Below are positions 1 through 9,143 of a stretch of 64,000 nt of DNA, in pieces. This DNA comes from an uncultured Parabacteroides sp. Lineage in GTDB: Bacteria > Bacteroidota > Bacteroidia > Bacteroidales > Tannerellaceae. Positions within the stretch are counted from its first letter, which is position 1. Each line of letters starts with the position of its first letter. The DNA is taken from contig NZ_CANTZW010000007.1 in NCBI RefSeq assembly GCF_947855115.1, positions 1 to 64,000 of the forward strand. The letters are read 5' to 3'. The notes under the pieces were generated by a model that saw nothing but the letters and a program-made list of their open reading frames with translations, was not told the DNA's origin and searched no databases. A program made the translations under genes and the position numbers.

Positions 1-3
1 GAT

Positions 4-28
4 GAGACGGGGCACGCCCCGTCTCTAC
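4..28. repeat. Dispersed palindromic repeat, copy 1
   Basis: Arms GAGACGGGGC (4-13) and GCCCCGTCTC (16-25) form a 10-bp perfect stem around AC, followed by TAC. The same 25 bases, with one base changed in the centre, recur at 3256-3280. Such a short GC-rich dyad outside genes resembles a REP-type element and could also work as a two-way terminator. What lies to the left is outside the window. Confidence 0.75.
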
Positions 29-175
29 AACTAGGTAAATACAATCGTTGATTATTGGATTGGGGTAATATAGTTTGTGTTTGGTTGTTATGTTAGAAAT
101 TTATTGGGTGATTTGTTGTTGGTGGCGTTGGGGTGTGTGATGGTTGGGGGATGATGGGTTGGGGCGACAGTTGGT
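29..175. other. Noncoding G/T-skewed spacer
   Basis: No credible gene was seen. From about 98 the plus strand is very rich in G and T and poor in C. Four G-runs occur at 130-133, 146-150, 156-158 and 161-164, a possible G-quadruplex. The spacer lies just downstream of the leftward sigma factor gene, where a FecR-type anti-sigma gene is often found; none is visible here. Confidence 0.4.
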
Positions 176-739
176 TTAGGTGTTGATTTCTTTTGCTAAG
201 GATTCTCTTAGTTTACGGATGGCGGTGGCGATATGGGCTTCTAGGGTTTTTACTGATATTTCGAGGATGTTGGCTGCGTCCTTGTATTTCATCTTATCCT
301 CACGGATCAGTTTAAAAGCCATCTTGCATTTGTCCGGCAGGGTATCGATCGCCTCGTTTAGATGGTCGATACATTCTTTGGAAATAAGTTCCTCCTCGGG
401 AGTAGTATCGGTATGCGCGAATAAATCAATCGTATTCTCGTCTATCTGCACTTTCTCTATATGTTGCGTGCGGTATAGGCTGATCGCTTTGTGGCGGGCT
501 ATGCCATAGATATAAGAATCGATGTTAGAAATCTCGGGCAATGATTTCCGGTTGTTCCAAAGACACAGGAACGTATCGGATACGATCTCCTCGGCTTCTA
601 CGGAAGAAGGTACATAGAGAGAGGTAAACCGCATTAACCTCTGAAAGTAGGCTAAGTAAAGCGATTTGAAAGCTGCTTGAGAATCGGATAACGCGATTTC
701 ACAGACCCATTGTATTATTTCATTGGAGTGTTTTTCCAA
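176..739 (-). CDS. ECF-type RNA polymerase sigma factor (FecI-like)
   Basis: This 187-residue protein has the two-domain layout of extracytoplasmic-function sigma factors. Residues about 23-66 match region 2 (AFKSLYLAYFQRLMRF, then AEEIVSDTFLCLW), which binds core polymerase and the -10 element. Residues about 123-180 match region 4, with the helix-turn-helix ISVKTLEAHIATAIRKLRE. The length is normal for the Bacteroidetes FecI-like group, which usually controls outer membrane transport genes through a FecR anti-sigma factor. No anti-sigma gene or SusC/SusD pair lies next to it here, so its targets are unknown. A TACATTTG element on the minus strand at 786-793 is a plausible promoter. Confidence 0.9.
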   Translation of the reverse strand: MEKHSNEIIQWVCEIALSDSQAAFKSLYLAYFQRLMRFTSLYVPSSVEAEEIVSDTFLCLWNNRKSLPEISNIDSYIYGIARHKAISLYRTQHIEKVQIDENTIDLFAHTDTTPEEELISKECIDHLNEAIDTLPDKCKMAFKLIREDKMKYKDAANILEISVKTLEAHIATAIRKLRESLAKEINT

Positions 740-785
740 ATAACCAGAATGTTGTTAACTTATTTCCCTTCTAAATATATAGTCG

Positions 786-793
786 CAAATGTA
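786..793 (-). promoter_or_regulatory. Candidate -7 element for the sigma factor gene
   Basis: The minus strand reads TACATTTG, matching the Bacteroidetes TAnnTTTG element, about 50 bases before the start codon. No clear -33 TTTG was found at the right distance. Confidence 0.45.
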
Positions 794-927
794 TATAAAA
801 ACCCTTAGTGGATCTATCCTTTAAAATAGAAATACCGGGAGTTAATTCCAAGTAGGTTTCATATCTGCTTGTTTTTGAATGCGATCTGCGTGTTGTAATA
901 GTATTGTAATATCTATGTAACGGGCAC

Positions 928-941
928 GAAACAATTGTTTC
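928..941. promoter_or_regulatory. Perfect 14-bp palindrome upstream of the phosphate permease
   Basis: GAAACAATTGTTTC is a perfect dyad ending 31 bases before the permease start codon. The position suits an operator, but no regulator can be named. Confidence 0.35.
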
Positions 942-972
942 AGAACTTTGCGCAAGAATTATAACAATCAGT

Positions 973-3228
973 ATGGAAACATTTTATTTGTTTTTGGTCA
1001 TATTTCTGTTTGTATTGGCCATCGTAGATTTGTCGGTCGGTGTTAGTAACGATGCCGTGAATTTCTTAAATTCTGCTATTGGTGCGAAAGCCGCATCTTT
1101 TAAAGTCATTATCACCATTGCCGCCGTTGGAGTCTTTGTCGGCGCGGCCTTATCCAACGGTATGATGGATATCGCCCGGCACGGTATCTATCAACCCCAG
1201 CATTTTTATTTCTCGGAGATCATGTGTATCCTAGCCGCCGTTATGCTTACGGATGTGGTGTTGCTGGATATATTTAACTCGTTGGGTATGCCTACCTCTA
1301 CGACGGTATCCATGGTGTTCGAGTTGGTGGGTGGAACGGTCGCTATCGCCTTGGTGAAGATCGCCAGTTCTGCCGGGGCCTTGCAATTGGGCGATTTGTT
1401 GAACACCGAGAAGGCCTTTACCGTGATTCTAGGTATTTTCCTCTCCGTGGCGATCGCGTTCTTCTTCGGTACGATCGTACAGTATCTCTCCCGAATCCTC
1501 TTCTCGTTTAATTATAAGAAAAGCTCTAAGTATTTTATAGGCCTGTTCGGTGGTTTGGCCGCTACGTCCATCATTTATTTTATGTTGATAAAAGGATTGA
1601 AAGATAGTTCTTTCATGACAGCCGAGCTGAAGGATATGATTTATTCGAACACAGGAATGATCGTCTTGGGCTGCATGATCTTCTTTACGATCTTGATGCA
1701 GGCTTTACATTGGCTGAAAGTGAATGTCTTTAAGATTGTTATCCTGATGGGTACGTTTGCCTTGGCTTTAGCTTTCGCCGGGAATGACTTGGTGAATTTC
1801 ATTGGTGTGCCTCTGGTAGGCTATTCTTCTTATATGGATCTGATGGCCCAAGGGGGAACTACCACCACGGATACATTCTTGATGACCTCCTTGCTGGGGC
1901 CGGCCCAGACCCCTTGGTATTTCCTGGTAGGTTCCGGAGTTGTGATGGTAATCGCTCTGGCTACCTCTAAGAAAGCGCAGAACGTGGTGAAAACCTCATT
2001 AGACCTGTCTCGGCAGTCGGATGGAGAGGAGTCTTTCGGCACATCGCCCGTCGCACGCGTATTGGTACGGAATTGCAGCAATATATCTGCTACGATATTA
2101 AGTATCGTGCCGGCTCCGGTTAAGAGCTGGGTGGATAGCCGTTTTGACCAAAGCCAGATGATCATGGATGACAAGGCCAGCTTCGACTTGGTACGCGCCT
2201 CGGTAAACGTGGTTTTGTCCGGATTGCTGATCGCCTTGGGAACTTCCTTGAAATTGCCTTTATCCACGACCTACGTGGCTTTCATGGTCGCTATGGGTAC
2301 TTCGTTGGCAGACCGTGCTTGGGGGCGTGAGAGCGCCGTATATCGCATCACAGGCGTATTGTCCGTGATAGGCGGTTGGTTCATTACGGCGGGAGCTGCC
2401 TTTACGATCTGTTTCGTTGTCGCCCTTTTGATTTATTGGGGAGGTATCCCGGCCTTGGCCGCTATGATCGGCTTGGCGATCTACTCGTTGGTTCGCAGCC
2501 ATTTCGCTTATAAGGCGAAATTGCGGAAGGAAGCTTTGAAAGAGGAGGTGAACTCTACGGTGTCTAAGCTTCGCAAGGCTACGGATACCCGTGAGGCGCT
2601 AGCCTTGTTCCGCGAGCATAGCCGCGAGGAACTGCAATCCGACTTGGATTTTACGGCAGAGGTATTTGACAAGGCCGTGAATGGGTTCATGAACGAGAAC
2701 CTTCGCGACTTGCGCAAGGTATTGACTGCCGTGGAGGAGAAGAAGATCCACCTGAAACAGGTGAAGCGTGTCGGTACGCTCGGGGTCACCCAGTTGGATC
2801 ACGATATCGCCGTGGAGAAAGGGCTTTATTACTATCAGAGCAATGATTTCGCCAGTGAGATCGTGTTTAGCATCCGGCGTCTGGCAGAACCGATGAAGGA
2901 TCATATCGATAATAATTTCAATCCGCTGAGCCAGGTGCAGAAAGAGGATTTCGGCAAGGTATCGGTACGGATTATTTCTTTCCTGAGAAATTGCGCTGCC
3001 ATGATCCGTAAGAATGACTATATGGGCTTTGAGGAGCTGATCGCGGAGTCGGTCACCTTGATGAATCAGCTTACCGCCTTGAAGAAGGGGGAACTGAAGC
3101 GCATCCAGGGACAGTCTGGCAGTACGAAGGTGAGCATGGTTTACTTGAGTATGGTACAAGAGGCCCAGAACGTGGTTTCTTTTACGGCGAACCTTTTGAA
3201 AGTGAGCAGGAAGTTCCAGAAGGAATAA
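973..3228 (+). CDS. PiT-family inorganic phosphate transporter with long C-terminal domain
   Basis: This 751-residue inner membrane protein belongs to the PiT family of ion-coupled phosphate permeases. Both inverted family signatures are visible: GVSNDAVNFLNSAIGAK near residue 25 and FAGNDLVNFIGVPLVG near residue 265. Hydrophobic segments fill about residues 1-520. The last 230 residues are hydrophilic and mostly helical, longer than the roughly 490-residue E. coli PitA, and probably form a cytoplasmic helical bundle, perhaps PhoU-like. It stands alone between the leftward sigma gene and a convergent unknown gene. The phosphonate operon that begins 1.1 kb downstream releases phosphate, a loose functional link only. 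Confidence 0.92.
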   Translation: METFYLFLVIFLFVLAIVDLSVGVSNDAVNFLNSAIGAKAASFKVIITIAAVGVFVGAALSNGMMDIARHGIYQPQHFYFSEIMCILAAVMLTDVVLLDIFNSLGMPTSTTVSMVFELVGGTVAIALVKIASSAGALQLGDLLNTEKAFTVILGIFLSVAIAFFFGTIVQYLSRILFSFNYKKSSKYFIGLFGGLAATSIIYFMLIKGLKDSSFMTAELKDMIYSNTGMIVLGCMIFFTILMQALHWLKVNVFKIVILMGTFALALAFAGNDLVNFIGVPLVGYSSYMDLMAQGGTTTTDTFLMTSLLGPAQTPWYFLVGSGVVMVIALATSKKAQNVVKTSLDLSRQSDGEESFGTSPVARVLVRNCSNISATILSIVPAPVKSWVDSRFDQSQMIMDDKASFDLVRASVNVVLSGLLIALGTSLKLPLSTTYVAFMVAMGTSLADRAWGRESAVYRITGVLSVIGGWFITAGAAFTICFVVALLIYWGGIPALAAMIGLAIYSLVRSHFAYKAKLRKEALKEEVNSTVSKLRKATDTREALALFREHSREELQSDLDFTAEVFDKAVNGFMNENLRDLRKVLTAVEEKKIHLKQVKRVGTLGVTQLDHDIAVEKGLYYYQSNDFASEIVFSIRRLAEPMKDHIDNNFNPLSQVQKEDFGKVSVRIISFLRNCAAMIRKNDYMGFEELIAESVTLMNQLTALKKGELKRIQGQSGSTKVSMVYLSMVQEAQNVVSFTANLLKVSRKFQKE

Positions 3229-3255
3229 TTAATCCTTATTATATGGGGATGGTGG

Positions 3256-3280
3256 GAGACGGGGCATGCCCCGTCTCTAC
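3256..3280. repeat. Dispersed palindromic repeat, copy 2
   Basis: Arms of 11 bases (GAGACGGGGCA and its exact complement) form a perfect 22-bp palindrome at 3256-3277, followed by TAC as in copy 1 at 4-28. It fills the short space between two converging genes, so it may serve both as terminator. Confidence 0.8.
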
Positions 3281-3284
3281 TTGT

Positions 3285-4157
3285 TTATAGGGCGAGCATC
3301 TTTTTCTCTTTGATCAGGTCGCTCTCGTCCATCCGCAGGGAGGGAACTGTACACATCTTGATGAAGTCTCCGGCTTGGCAGGTATAATCATAGTAGGCCT
3401 GTTGTTCCGGGGTGAAATCTTCTTTATCGATCAGTCCGCTTTTCCGGCTCATGAACTCCTCGATCTCCGTGCTCCCGGATTCCTTGATCAGGAGGATACG
3501 GCGGGCTACCGGGTTGCGGTTGTAATCTTGCCCGATGTATAAGCCCCGTAATTGGCGGGGATTCTTGAAAAACGGTATTTGCAGGTATATCGTTACCAAC
3601 GTGAGCTGGAGAGCTTGGTCCTCGTTCAGCATGCAATGGAAGTTTTGCGGGTCGGGCATGATCCCGAAACCCCATTGGGCTTCCCCGTATGCGCTGATCC
3701 GTCCTACGCGGACTTGGTTGTCCGAGGGGGCGAACAGGAACGGTTCCATCTTGAGGCAGTCTGAGGAGGAAGAAAGGCTGTAGCTGGTATAGATCCCCTT
3801 GAAAGCCTCTACCTTGGGGGCCGCGAGCCGTATTTCCTCCATTAGTTGCTTGGCGAGAGGATTATCCTTTAGGCCATCCGGCTCGGCCAGCTCCATCTCG
3901 TCGAGGTGGAGGATCATTTCATCTATGTTGGAGAGCAAACGTTTTTTCGATACGTTGTTCACCAAGGCGAGAGCCGAGTCTAGCGCTTCTTCCGCGGGAT
4001 AACTCTTGATTCCCTCGAGATAATGGGGCAACACGGTCGTATACAAGGAAGACAATACGCTGGGGGCCATATCGACCCAGTCGGCTATCTCTTTCATCTT
4101 AACCCCGTTGCTCCGTAGATATTCGATCTTTCGATAGAGTTCCTGAAGATTGTCCAT
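3285..4157 (-). CDS. Conserved protein of unknown function with N-terminal HTH-like segment
   Basis: I do not recognise this 290-residue protein. Residues about 1-50 (LYRKIEYLRSNGVKMKEIADWVDMAPSVLSSLY) look like a helix-turn-helix: KMKEIADWVDMAPSVLSSL reads as two helices with a turn. The rest is soluble with no signal peptide or membrane segment, so it is probably cytoplasmic. A central part contains many hydrophobic strands (VRVGRISAYGEAQWGFGIM). It could be a transcription regulator with an effector-binding domain, which is inference from the N-terminus only. It converges on the phosphate permease gene, the palindromic repeat lying between them. Its start is separated from the phosphonate operon by about 200 bases of AT-rich divergent promoter region. 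Confidence 0.75.
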   Translation of the reverse strand: MDNLQELYRKIEYLRSNGVKMKEIADWVDMAPSVLSSLYTTVLPHYLEGIKSYPAEEALDSALALVNNVSKKRLLSNIDEMILHLDEMELAEPDGLKDNPLAKQLMEEIRLAAPKVEAFKGIYTSYSLSSSSDCLKMEPFLFAPSDNQVRVGRISAYGEAQWGFGIMPDPQNFHCMLNEDQALQLTLVTIYLQIPFFKNPRQLRGLYIGQDYNRNPVARRILLIKESGSTEIEEFMSRKSGLIDKEDFTPEQQAYYDYTCQAGDFIKMCTVPSLRMDESDLIKEKKMLAL

Positions 4158-4318
4158 GCGTTCATATTCTTGATTTATATTGCAAAATAAGAGGAGATAT
4201 GTTGCGTTTCCGTTTCATGAATGTTACATAAATGTTTCTTTATGATTTGTTGATTTACAATTAGATATTAATAATATACATTCATGTGTTCAGTAATATG
4301 TCTGTAACATGGCAACCG

Positions 4319-4326
4319 TACTTTTG
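4319..4326 (+). promoter_or_regulatory. Candidate -7 element for the phosphonate operon
   Basis: TACTTTTG matches TAnnTTTG and lies 28 bases before the ATG of the DUF5690 carrier gene, giving a leader of about 20 bases. Confidence 0.5.
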
Positions 4327-4354
4327 CCTCCGGAAATAAAAACGACAGAAGACT

Positions 4355-5698
4355 ATGGACACTGCGATACAGGCAAATAAGACATCCCGGAGACGGGTTT
4401 CCGATTTTCTTTTCATCCTATGGGCCGGAGGAGCCGCCTTACTCTCCTACTCCTTGGTATATATGTTGCGCAAGCCTTATACGGCGGCCGCTTTCGAGGA
4501 TCTGGAGGTTTTTAATATGGATTACAAGGTGGCGGTTACGATCGTGCAGATCTTGGGATACGTGGCATCGAAGTTCATGGGGATTAAATTGATCTCGGAG
4601 TTACGGAGGGAGGAGCGCCTGCGGTTTATCCTGATGTCTGTGGTGATGGCGGAGCTCTCGTTGATATTCTTCGGGTTGCTCTCGGCGCCTTACAACATAG
4701 CGGCGATGTTCCTGAACGGGCTTTCGCTGGGATGTATGTGGGGGATTATTTTCAGTTTCATCGAGGGGCGCAGGATGACGGATATCCTCGCCAGCTTGCT
4801 GGGGGTAAGCATGGTGGTCAGCTCCGGTACGGCGAAATCTGTAGGCTTGTACGTGATGGATACGTGGCAGGTAAGCGAGTTCTGGATGCCGGCCTTGATC
4901 GGGGCGGTAGCGTTGCCCTTGCTGGCCTTGCTGGGATATGCGTTGAACCGGCTTCCGCAACCCACGGAGGAGGACATCGCCCTGAAGTCGGAGCGCGAGA
5001 CCTTGAACGGGCAGCAGCGTTGGGAGCTTTTCAGGAACTTCATGCCTTTCTTGGTCATGCTTTTCGTGGCGAATATCGCGATCGTGGTCTTGCGGGATAT
5101 CAAGGAGGATTTCTTGGTGAATATCATCGATATGTCTGATTACTCACCTTGGTTGTTCACGCAAATAGACAGCGTGGTGACCTTGATCATCTTGGCGGTC
5201 TTCGGCCTGATGGTCTTCGTGAAAGATAACTTGAAGGCGCTTTCCATCTTATACGGCTTGATTATCGCGGGTATGGTGGTCATGGCCTTCGTGTCGTTCG
5301 GGCAGGAGCGGATGCGACTGAGCCCGGTGACGTGGCTTTTCTTGCAGAGCCTTTGCCTGTATATGGCTTATTTGACGTTCCAGACTATTTTCTTCGACCG
5401 TTTCATCGCTTGCTTCAAGATACGGGGGAACGTGGGTTTCTTTATCGTCTTGACTGATTTCCTGGGCTACACGGGTACGATACTGGTGTTGGTGCTTAAG
5501 GAGTTCGTGGGGACGAAAGTAGACTGGGCGGTATTTTATAACCAGCTTGCCGGGTATGTGGGGATCTTTTGTTGCGCCACTTTTGTCGCTTCCTTCGTAT
5601 ATTTGCGGCAACGCTATCGCAAGGAGGTTACCCAAGGCGGGCGAGAGGAGATGGGTGCGCTTGAGCCTGCCGGAGACAATGTTTTTACGATCGCTTAA
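4355..5698 (+). CDS. DUF5690-family membrane carrier, probable phosphonate importer
   Basis: This 447-residue integral membrane protein shows about twelve hydrophobic segments and the LRKPYTAAAF motif that follows the first one. It looks like the DUF5690 family of Bacteroidetes, a branch resembling the major facilitator superfamily. No substrate is established from sequence. It is first in a tight operon with phnX (35 bases on) and phnW. E. coli-type aminoethylphosphonate loci usually carry an ABC importer; none is present here. The simplest reading is that this carrier brings in 2-aminoethylphosphonate, or possibly a related organophosphonate. The assignment to uptake is inference from gene order. 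Confidence 0.8.
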   Translation: MDTAIQANKTSRRRVSDFLFILWAGGAALLSYSLVYMLRKPYTAAAFEDLEVFNMDYKVAVTIVQILGYVASKFMGIKLISELRREERLRFILMSVVMAELSLIFFGLLSAPYNIAAMFLNGLSLGCMWGIIFSFIEGRRMTDILASLLGVSMVVSSGTAKSVGLYVMDTWQVSEFWMPALIGAVALPLLALLGYALNRLPQPTEEDIALKSERETLNGQQRWELFRNFMPFLVMLFVANIAIVVLRDIKEDFLVNIIDMSDYSPWLFTQIDSVVTLIILAVFGLMVFVKDNLKALSILYGLIIAGMVVMAFVSFGQERMRLSPVTWLFLQSLCLYMAYLTFQTIFFDRFIACFKIRGNVGFFIVLTDFLGYTGTILVLVLKEFVGTKVDWAVFYNQLAGYVGIFCCATFVASFVYLRQRYRKEVTQGGREEMGALEPAGDNVFTIA

Positions 5699-5733
5699 AC
5701 GAAGGAATTTATTAAATACGATACATTCAGAAT

Positions 5734-6528
5734 ATGAAGAAGATTTCAGGTGTCATTATGGATTGGGCTGGTACAGCCGTGGATTATGGATGCTTCGCTC
5801 CGCTGAACGCTTTCCTCAAGGTATTCTCGGAAGAGAAAGGGATTGATATCACTTATCGGCAGGCCCGCGAGCCGATGGGCCTGTTGAAGATCGATCATAT
5901 CAAGGCGATCTTGAGCATGCCGGAGGTGAATGAGAAGTTCCGTGCCTTGTATAAGAGGGACTGGAACAAGGAGGACGTAGACCAGATGTACGCTAGTTTC
6001 GAGAAACATTTGTTTGCCTCCTTGGAGGATTTCACCACCCCGATACCGGGGGTCTTGGATACGATGGCGCTTCTGCGAGAGCAGGGGATAAAGATCGGGT
6101 CTACGACCGGGTATACGGCAAGGATGATGGAGGTGGTCCGTCCCGGGGCCGAGGCCAAAGGATATAAGGTAGATAATCTGGTGACACCAGACGGGCTTCC
6201 GGCCGGTCGCCCCGCTCCGTATATGATCTATAAGAATATGATCGACTTGGCGATTCCTTCCGTGGAGCAGGTCGTGAAAGTGGGGGATACGATCGCTGAT
6301 ATCAAGGAAGGCGCGAACGCTAAGGTATGGAGCGTCGGTATCGTGACCGGCAGCAACGAGATGGGCGTGAGCGAGGAGGAATATAACAGCCGCCCGGCGG
6401 AAGAATGGGAGCCTTTGAAGAAGGAGGTCCGTGAGCGTATGTTGGCGGCGGGGGCGCATTTCGTCTTGGATACGATCGCGGAGTTACCCGCTTGCATCGA
6501 GGAGATTAATAACAGGATTCAAGGATAA
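5734..6528 (+). CDS. phnX: Phosphonoacetaldehyde hydrolase
   Basis: This 264-residue HAD-superfamily enzyme splits phosphonoacetaldehyde into acetaldehyde and phosphate, the second step of 2-aminoethylphosphonate breakdown. The nucleophile motif MDWAGTAVD is at residues 9-17. The lysine of MGLLKIDH (residue 52) sits where the family forms a Schiff base with the substrate. The later motif [14 protein letters not shown] supplies the magnesium-binding aspartates. Length and motifs are standard. It is followed after 29 bases by the transaminase that makes its substrate. The protein is cytoplasmic. Confidence 0.95.
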   Translation: MKKISGVIMDWAGTAVDYGCFAPLNAFLKVFSEEKGIDITYRQAREPMGLLKIDHIKAILSMPEVNEKFRALYKRDWNKEDVDQMYASFEKHLFASLEDFTTPIPGVLDTMALLREQGIKIGSTTGYTARMMEVVRPGAEAKGYKVDNLVTPDGLPAGRPAPYMIYKNMIDLAIPSVEQVVKVGDTIADIKEGANAKVWSVGIVTGSNEMGVSEEEYNSRPAEEWEPLKKEVRERMLAAGAHFVLDTIAELPACIEEINNRIQG

Positions 6529-6557
6529 AAAACAGGAATAGAACAGAGGATAATCAT

Positions 6558-7643
6558 ATGAGAAACTATTTATTATTGACACCGGGCCCGTTGAGTACCT
6601 CGCAGACGGTACGCGAGGCCATGCTCCAAGATTGGTGCACGTGGGATAAGGATTATAACGAGGGGGTTGTTACCCCGATCCGTAAAGGCTTGCTGGCGAT
6701 AGCGGGGTTGGACGAAGATGAGTATACCGATGTCTTGTTGCAAGGTAGCGGGACGTATTGCGTGGAAGCTACGATCGGGGCGGCGGTTCGCCCGGAGGAT
6801 AAATTATTGATCCTCGCCAATGGCGCTTATGGCAAGCGTATGGCGCAGATCGCCGACTATTACCATCTTGATTACGTGCTGGTCTCTTTGCATGAGACGG
6901 AACTGGTGACCGGCGAGGTAGCACGCCGTGCCTTGGAAGAGCATCCCGGTATCACGCATCTCTCGATGGTACATAGCGAGACCACGACCGGCTTGCTGAA
7001 CCCGATCGAGGAGGTGGCCGAGGTGATCAAAGGCCGGGGGATTACCTTTATCGTGGATGCGATGAGTAGCTTTGGTGGTGTCCCTATCGATGTGAAAGGC
7101 TTGGGTATCGACTTCTTGGTCAGCAGCGCAAACAAATGTATCCAGGGAGTTCCCGGTTTCGGCTTTATCCTTGCCAAGAAAGAGAAATTGATGGCGACGA
7201 AGGGGAATGCCCGCTCTCTTTCCTTGGATATTTACGCTCAGTGGGAGGCGATGGAGAAAGGGGGAGGCAAATGGCGTTTCACGTCTCCGACGCACGTCGT
7301 TCACGCTTTCTACCAAGCAATGAAGGAACTGAACGAGGAAGGCGGCATCGCGGCCCGTTATAAGAGATACCAGGAGAACCACCGGGTATTGGTGGAAGGA
7401 ATGCGCGGGCTGGGCTTCGAGACCTTGCTGCCCGATAACGCCCAAGGCCCTATTATCACCTCCTTCTTATACCCTTCTGCCGATTTCGATTTCGCCTCAT
7501 TCTACGCACGTCTGAAAGAGAAAGGCTTCGTGATCTACCCAGGCAAGATCTCGGACGCCGATACATTCCGTATCGGTAATATCGGAGATATCTTCCCCAA
7601 AGATATGGAGGCTTTGATACAGGCGATTAAGGAGATTGGGTAA
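6558..7643 (+). CDS. phnW: 2-aminoethylphosphonate--pyruvate transaminase
   Basis: This 361-residue class V aminotransferase moves the amino group of 2-aminoethylphosphonate to pyruvate, giving phosphonoacetaldehyde and alanine. It starts with the family hallmark [20 protein letters not shown] is the cofactor-binding aspartate region, and lysine 193 in SSANKCIQG is the expected pyridoxal phosphate lysine. It is last in the carrier-phnX-phnW operon. Its final 17 bases overlap the end of the convergent wbqC-type gene, leaving no room for a separate terminator. Confidence 0.95.
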   Translation: MRNYLLLTPGPLSTSQTVREAMLQDWCTWDKDYNEGVVTPIRKGLLAIAGLDEDEYTDVLLQGSGTYCVEATIGAAVRPEDKLLILANGAYGKRMAQIADYYHLDYVLVSLHETELVTGEVARRALEEHPGITHLSMVHSETTTGLLNPIEEVAEVIKGRGITFIVDAMSSFGGVPIDVKGLGIDFLVSSANKCIQGVPGFGFILAKKEKLMATKGNARSLSLDIYAQWEAMEKGGGKWRFTSPTHVVHAFYQAMKELNEEGGIAARYKRYQENHRVLVEGMRGLGFETLLPDNAQGPIITSFLYPSADFDFASFYARLKEKGFVIYPGKISDADTFRIGNIGDIFPKDMEALIQAIKEIG

Positions 7644-8256
7644 TCGATGCTCGTAAGGTAACAAGTCCTTCCGGGCCCATATTGAACAACAAATCAGCTA
7701 TGCTTAGATTGGGGAGGAAGCCGAATTTCTCCCGGAATACTTGGTAATAAGGTTCCGGGTGGAAGGCGGGGTCTTCCCCTTCGTGCTTCGGACGGATCGC
7801 TTCCCTGAAATCGCTGGCTACCTCCGGCTCGTAACGTTCGGTGTAGACGATATGGGGTTGTATGTCCAGCAAGTCGCAGACTAGGCGGCGCAATTCCTCG
7901 TTGAAGTCTAGCAGGAACTCATACTTTTTCTCGTAAAAAGGGGCGAAATCATCGGCGTAATACTCAAAGAACGGGCTCATGTTGTAGGCCGATACCAAGG
8001 CGTTCCAGTGCAAATGCCGCCAGTTTCCGTGATCCGAGATGCGGATATCCTTGGTCTGGCATTTTAGGGTATCCGGCTTGACGACCGGGATGGAGAGAGA
8101 GAGAGGTCCGTTTGCCGCGGCGATGATACAGCGGTTACGGTAGGTTTGCTTCACATAATTCTCGGCAGTCTCGATACGGACTTCCGGGTATTGGAGCATC
8201 TTACAATATTGTTGTACGGGGCCTAGATAGGCTGTCGCTATATATACGGGTTGCAT
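7627..8256 (-). CDS. WbqC-family protein
   Basis: This 209-residue protein starts [17 protein letters not shown] and continues with [20 protein letters not shown], features of the WbqC-like family found in surface polysaccharide loci and widely in Bacteroidetes. The biochemical role is not settled. No signal peptide or membrane segment is visible. It is the last gene of a leftward cluster dapB, lepB, lepB-like, wbqC, and starts 2 bases after the stop of the lepB-like gene, so it is probably translated from the same message. Its 3' end overlaps phnW by 17 bases. Confidence 0.85.
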   Translation of the reverse strand: MQPVYIATAYLGPVQQYCKMLQYPEVRIETAENYVKQTYRNRCIIAAANGPLSLSIPVVKPDTLKCQTKDIRISDHGNWRHLHWNALVSAYNMSPFFEYYADDFAPFYEKKYEFLLDFNEELRRLVCDLLDIQPHIVYTERYEPEVASDFREAIRPKHEGEDPAFHPEPYYQVFREKFGFLPNLSIADLLFNMGPEGLVTLRASITQSP

Positions 8257-8258
8257 GA

Positions 8259-9119
8259 TTAATGAACAGGTTTAAAGATTCGTCGCTTGTCGGGGCTGTA
8301 CCAGCAGAACCAAGCGTTGCCGACGATATGGTCGGCCGGGATAAAACCGAGATGGCGGGAATCCACCGCCTCGTTAGCATTATCGGACAACACCCAGTAG
8401 TAATCTTGCTGGAAATAGAGAAAATTAGTCTCCCTTCCGTCTAGGTATAATTTCCCGTCGCGGAAAGAAGCCTTGCCTCCCGTCTCCTGCATGATGATCT
8501 CCTTGCAGGCGGTGAGCGAGGCGGCGTCCAGTGGGTAAGCTTGGCCTTTCTGGGGGACGATCAGCATGTATTCTTGCATTTGCTCCCCGATAAAATGGCG
8601 GTTTATCACGTCGGGCAATTCCTCTCTCATTTGATATTCCTCGAAAGCCGTGAGGCTGAGCATACAACCGAAATTCTCCTGCCTGAAATCCCTGAGCGGG
8701 ATACCCAGTTTCTTTAAGGTCTCCAAGAATATGTCCTTGGCACTCAGTGTTATGAAATAGGAACTGAGGGAACGGGGAGAACGGGGAATTTTTTGCCCGT
8801 TTATCGTATATCCGTCCATACTGACCAATATCGTATCGCCCGGCATGCCGATACAACGGCTGATAAACAAAGGCGCCTCTAAGGAATCTCGTGAGAGTGG
8901 GCTGGTAAAAAGTACGACCTTACCCCGGACCGGTTTACTCTTCCCCGGGATCTTGTTGACCAAGATATAATCACCTTTATGCAAGGTCTCTTCCATGGAG
9001 TCCGTAGAGATATGATAAGATTCTATGCAGAAAATGCGTATGAGCATGACAATCCCCACGGCTAGCGCACAAGCCGCCAGCCATTTCGTGAGCGCTGTTT
9101 GGTGTCGTTGGGTTGTCAT
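8259..9119 (-). CDS. Signal peptidase I paralogue lacking the catalytic lysine
   Basis: This 286-residue S26-family protein has one N-terminal membrane anchor (residues about 11-31), the nucleophile box STDSMEETLHKGD with serine 41, and the late box DNANEAVDSRHLGFIP. In signal peptidase I the general base is a lysine just before the RxxGxPGD box. The paralogue directly upstream has it (YVKRCIGMPGD), but this protein reads FISRCIGMPGD with serine 87 in that place, and the codon AGC is clear on the minus strand. It may be inactive, use another base, or support the full enzyme. It follows lepB by 24 bases in one operon. Confidence 0.85.
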   Translation of the reverse strand: MTTQRHQTALTKWLAACALAVGIVMLIRIFCIESYHISTDSMEETLHKGDYILVNKIPGKSKPVRGKVVLFTSPLSRDSLEAPLFISRCIGMPGDTILVSMDGYTINGQKIPRSPRSLSSYFITLSAKDIFLETLKKLGIPLRDFRQENFGCMLSLTAFEEYQMREELPDVINRHFIGEQMQEYMLIVPQKGQAYPLDAASLTACKEIIMQETGGKASFRDGKLYLDGRETNFLYFQQDYYWVLSDNANEAVDSRHLGFIPADHIVGNAWFCWYSPDKRRIFKPVH

Positions 9120-9143
9120 GGTACAAAGTTTTCGCCTCTTATT

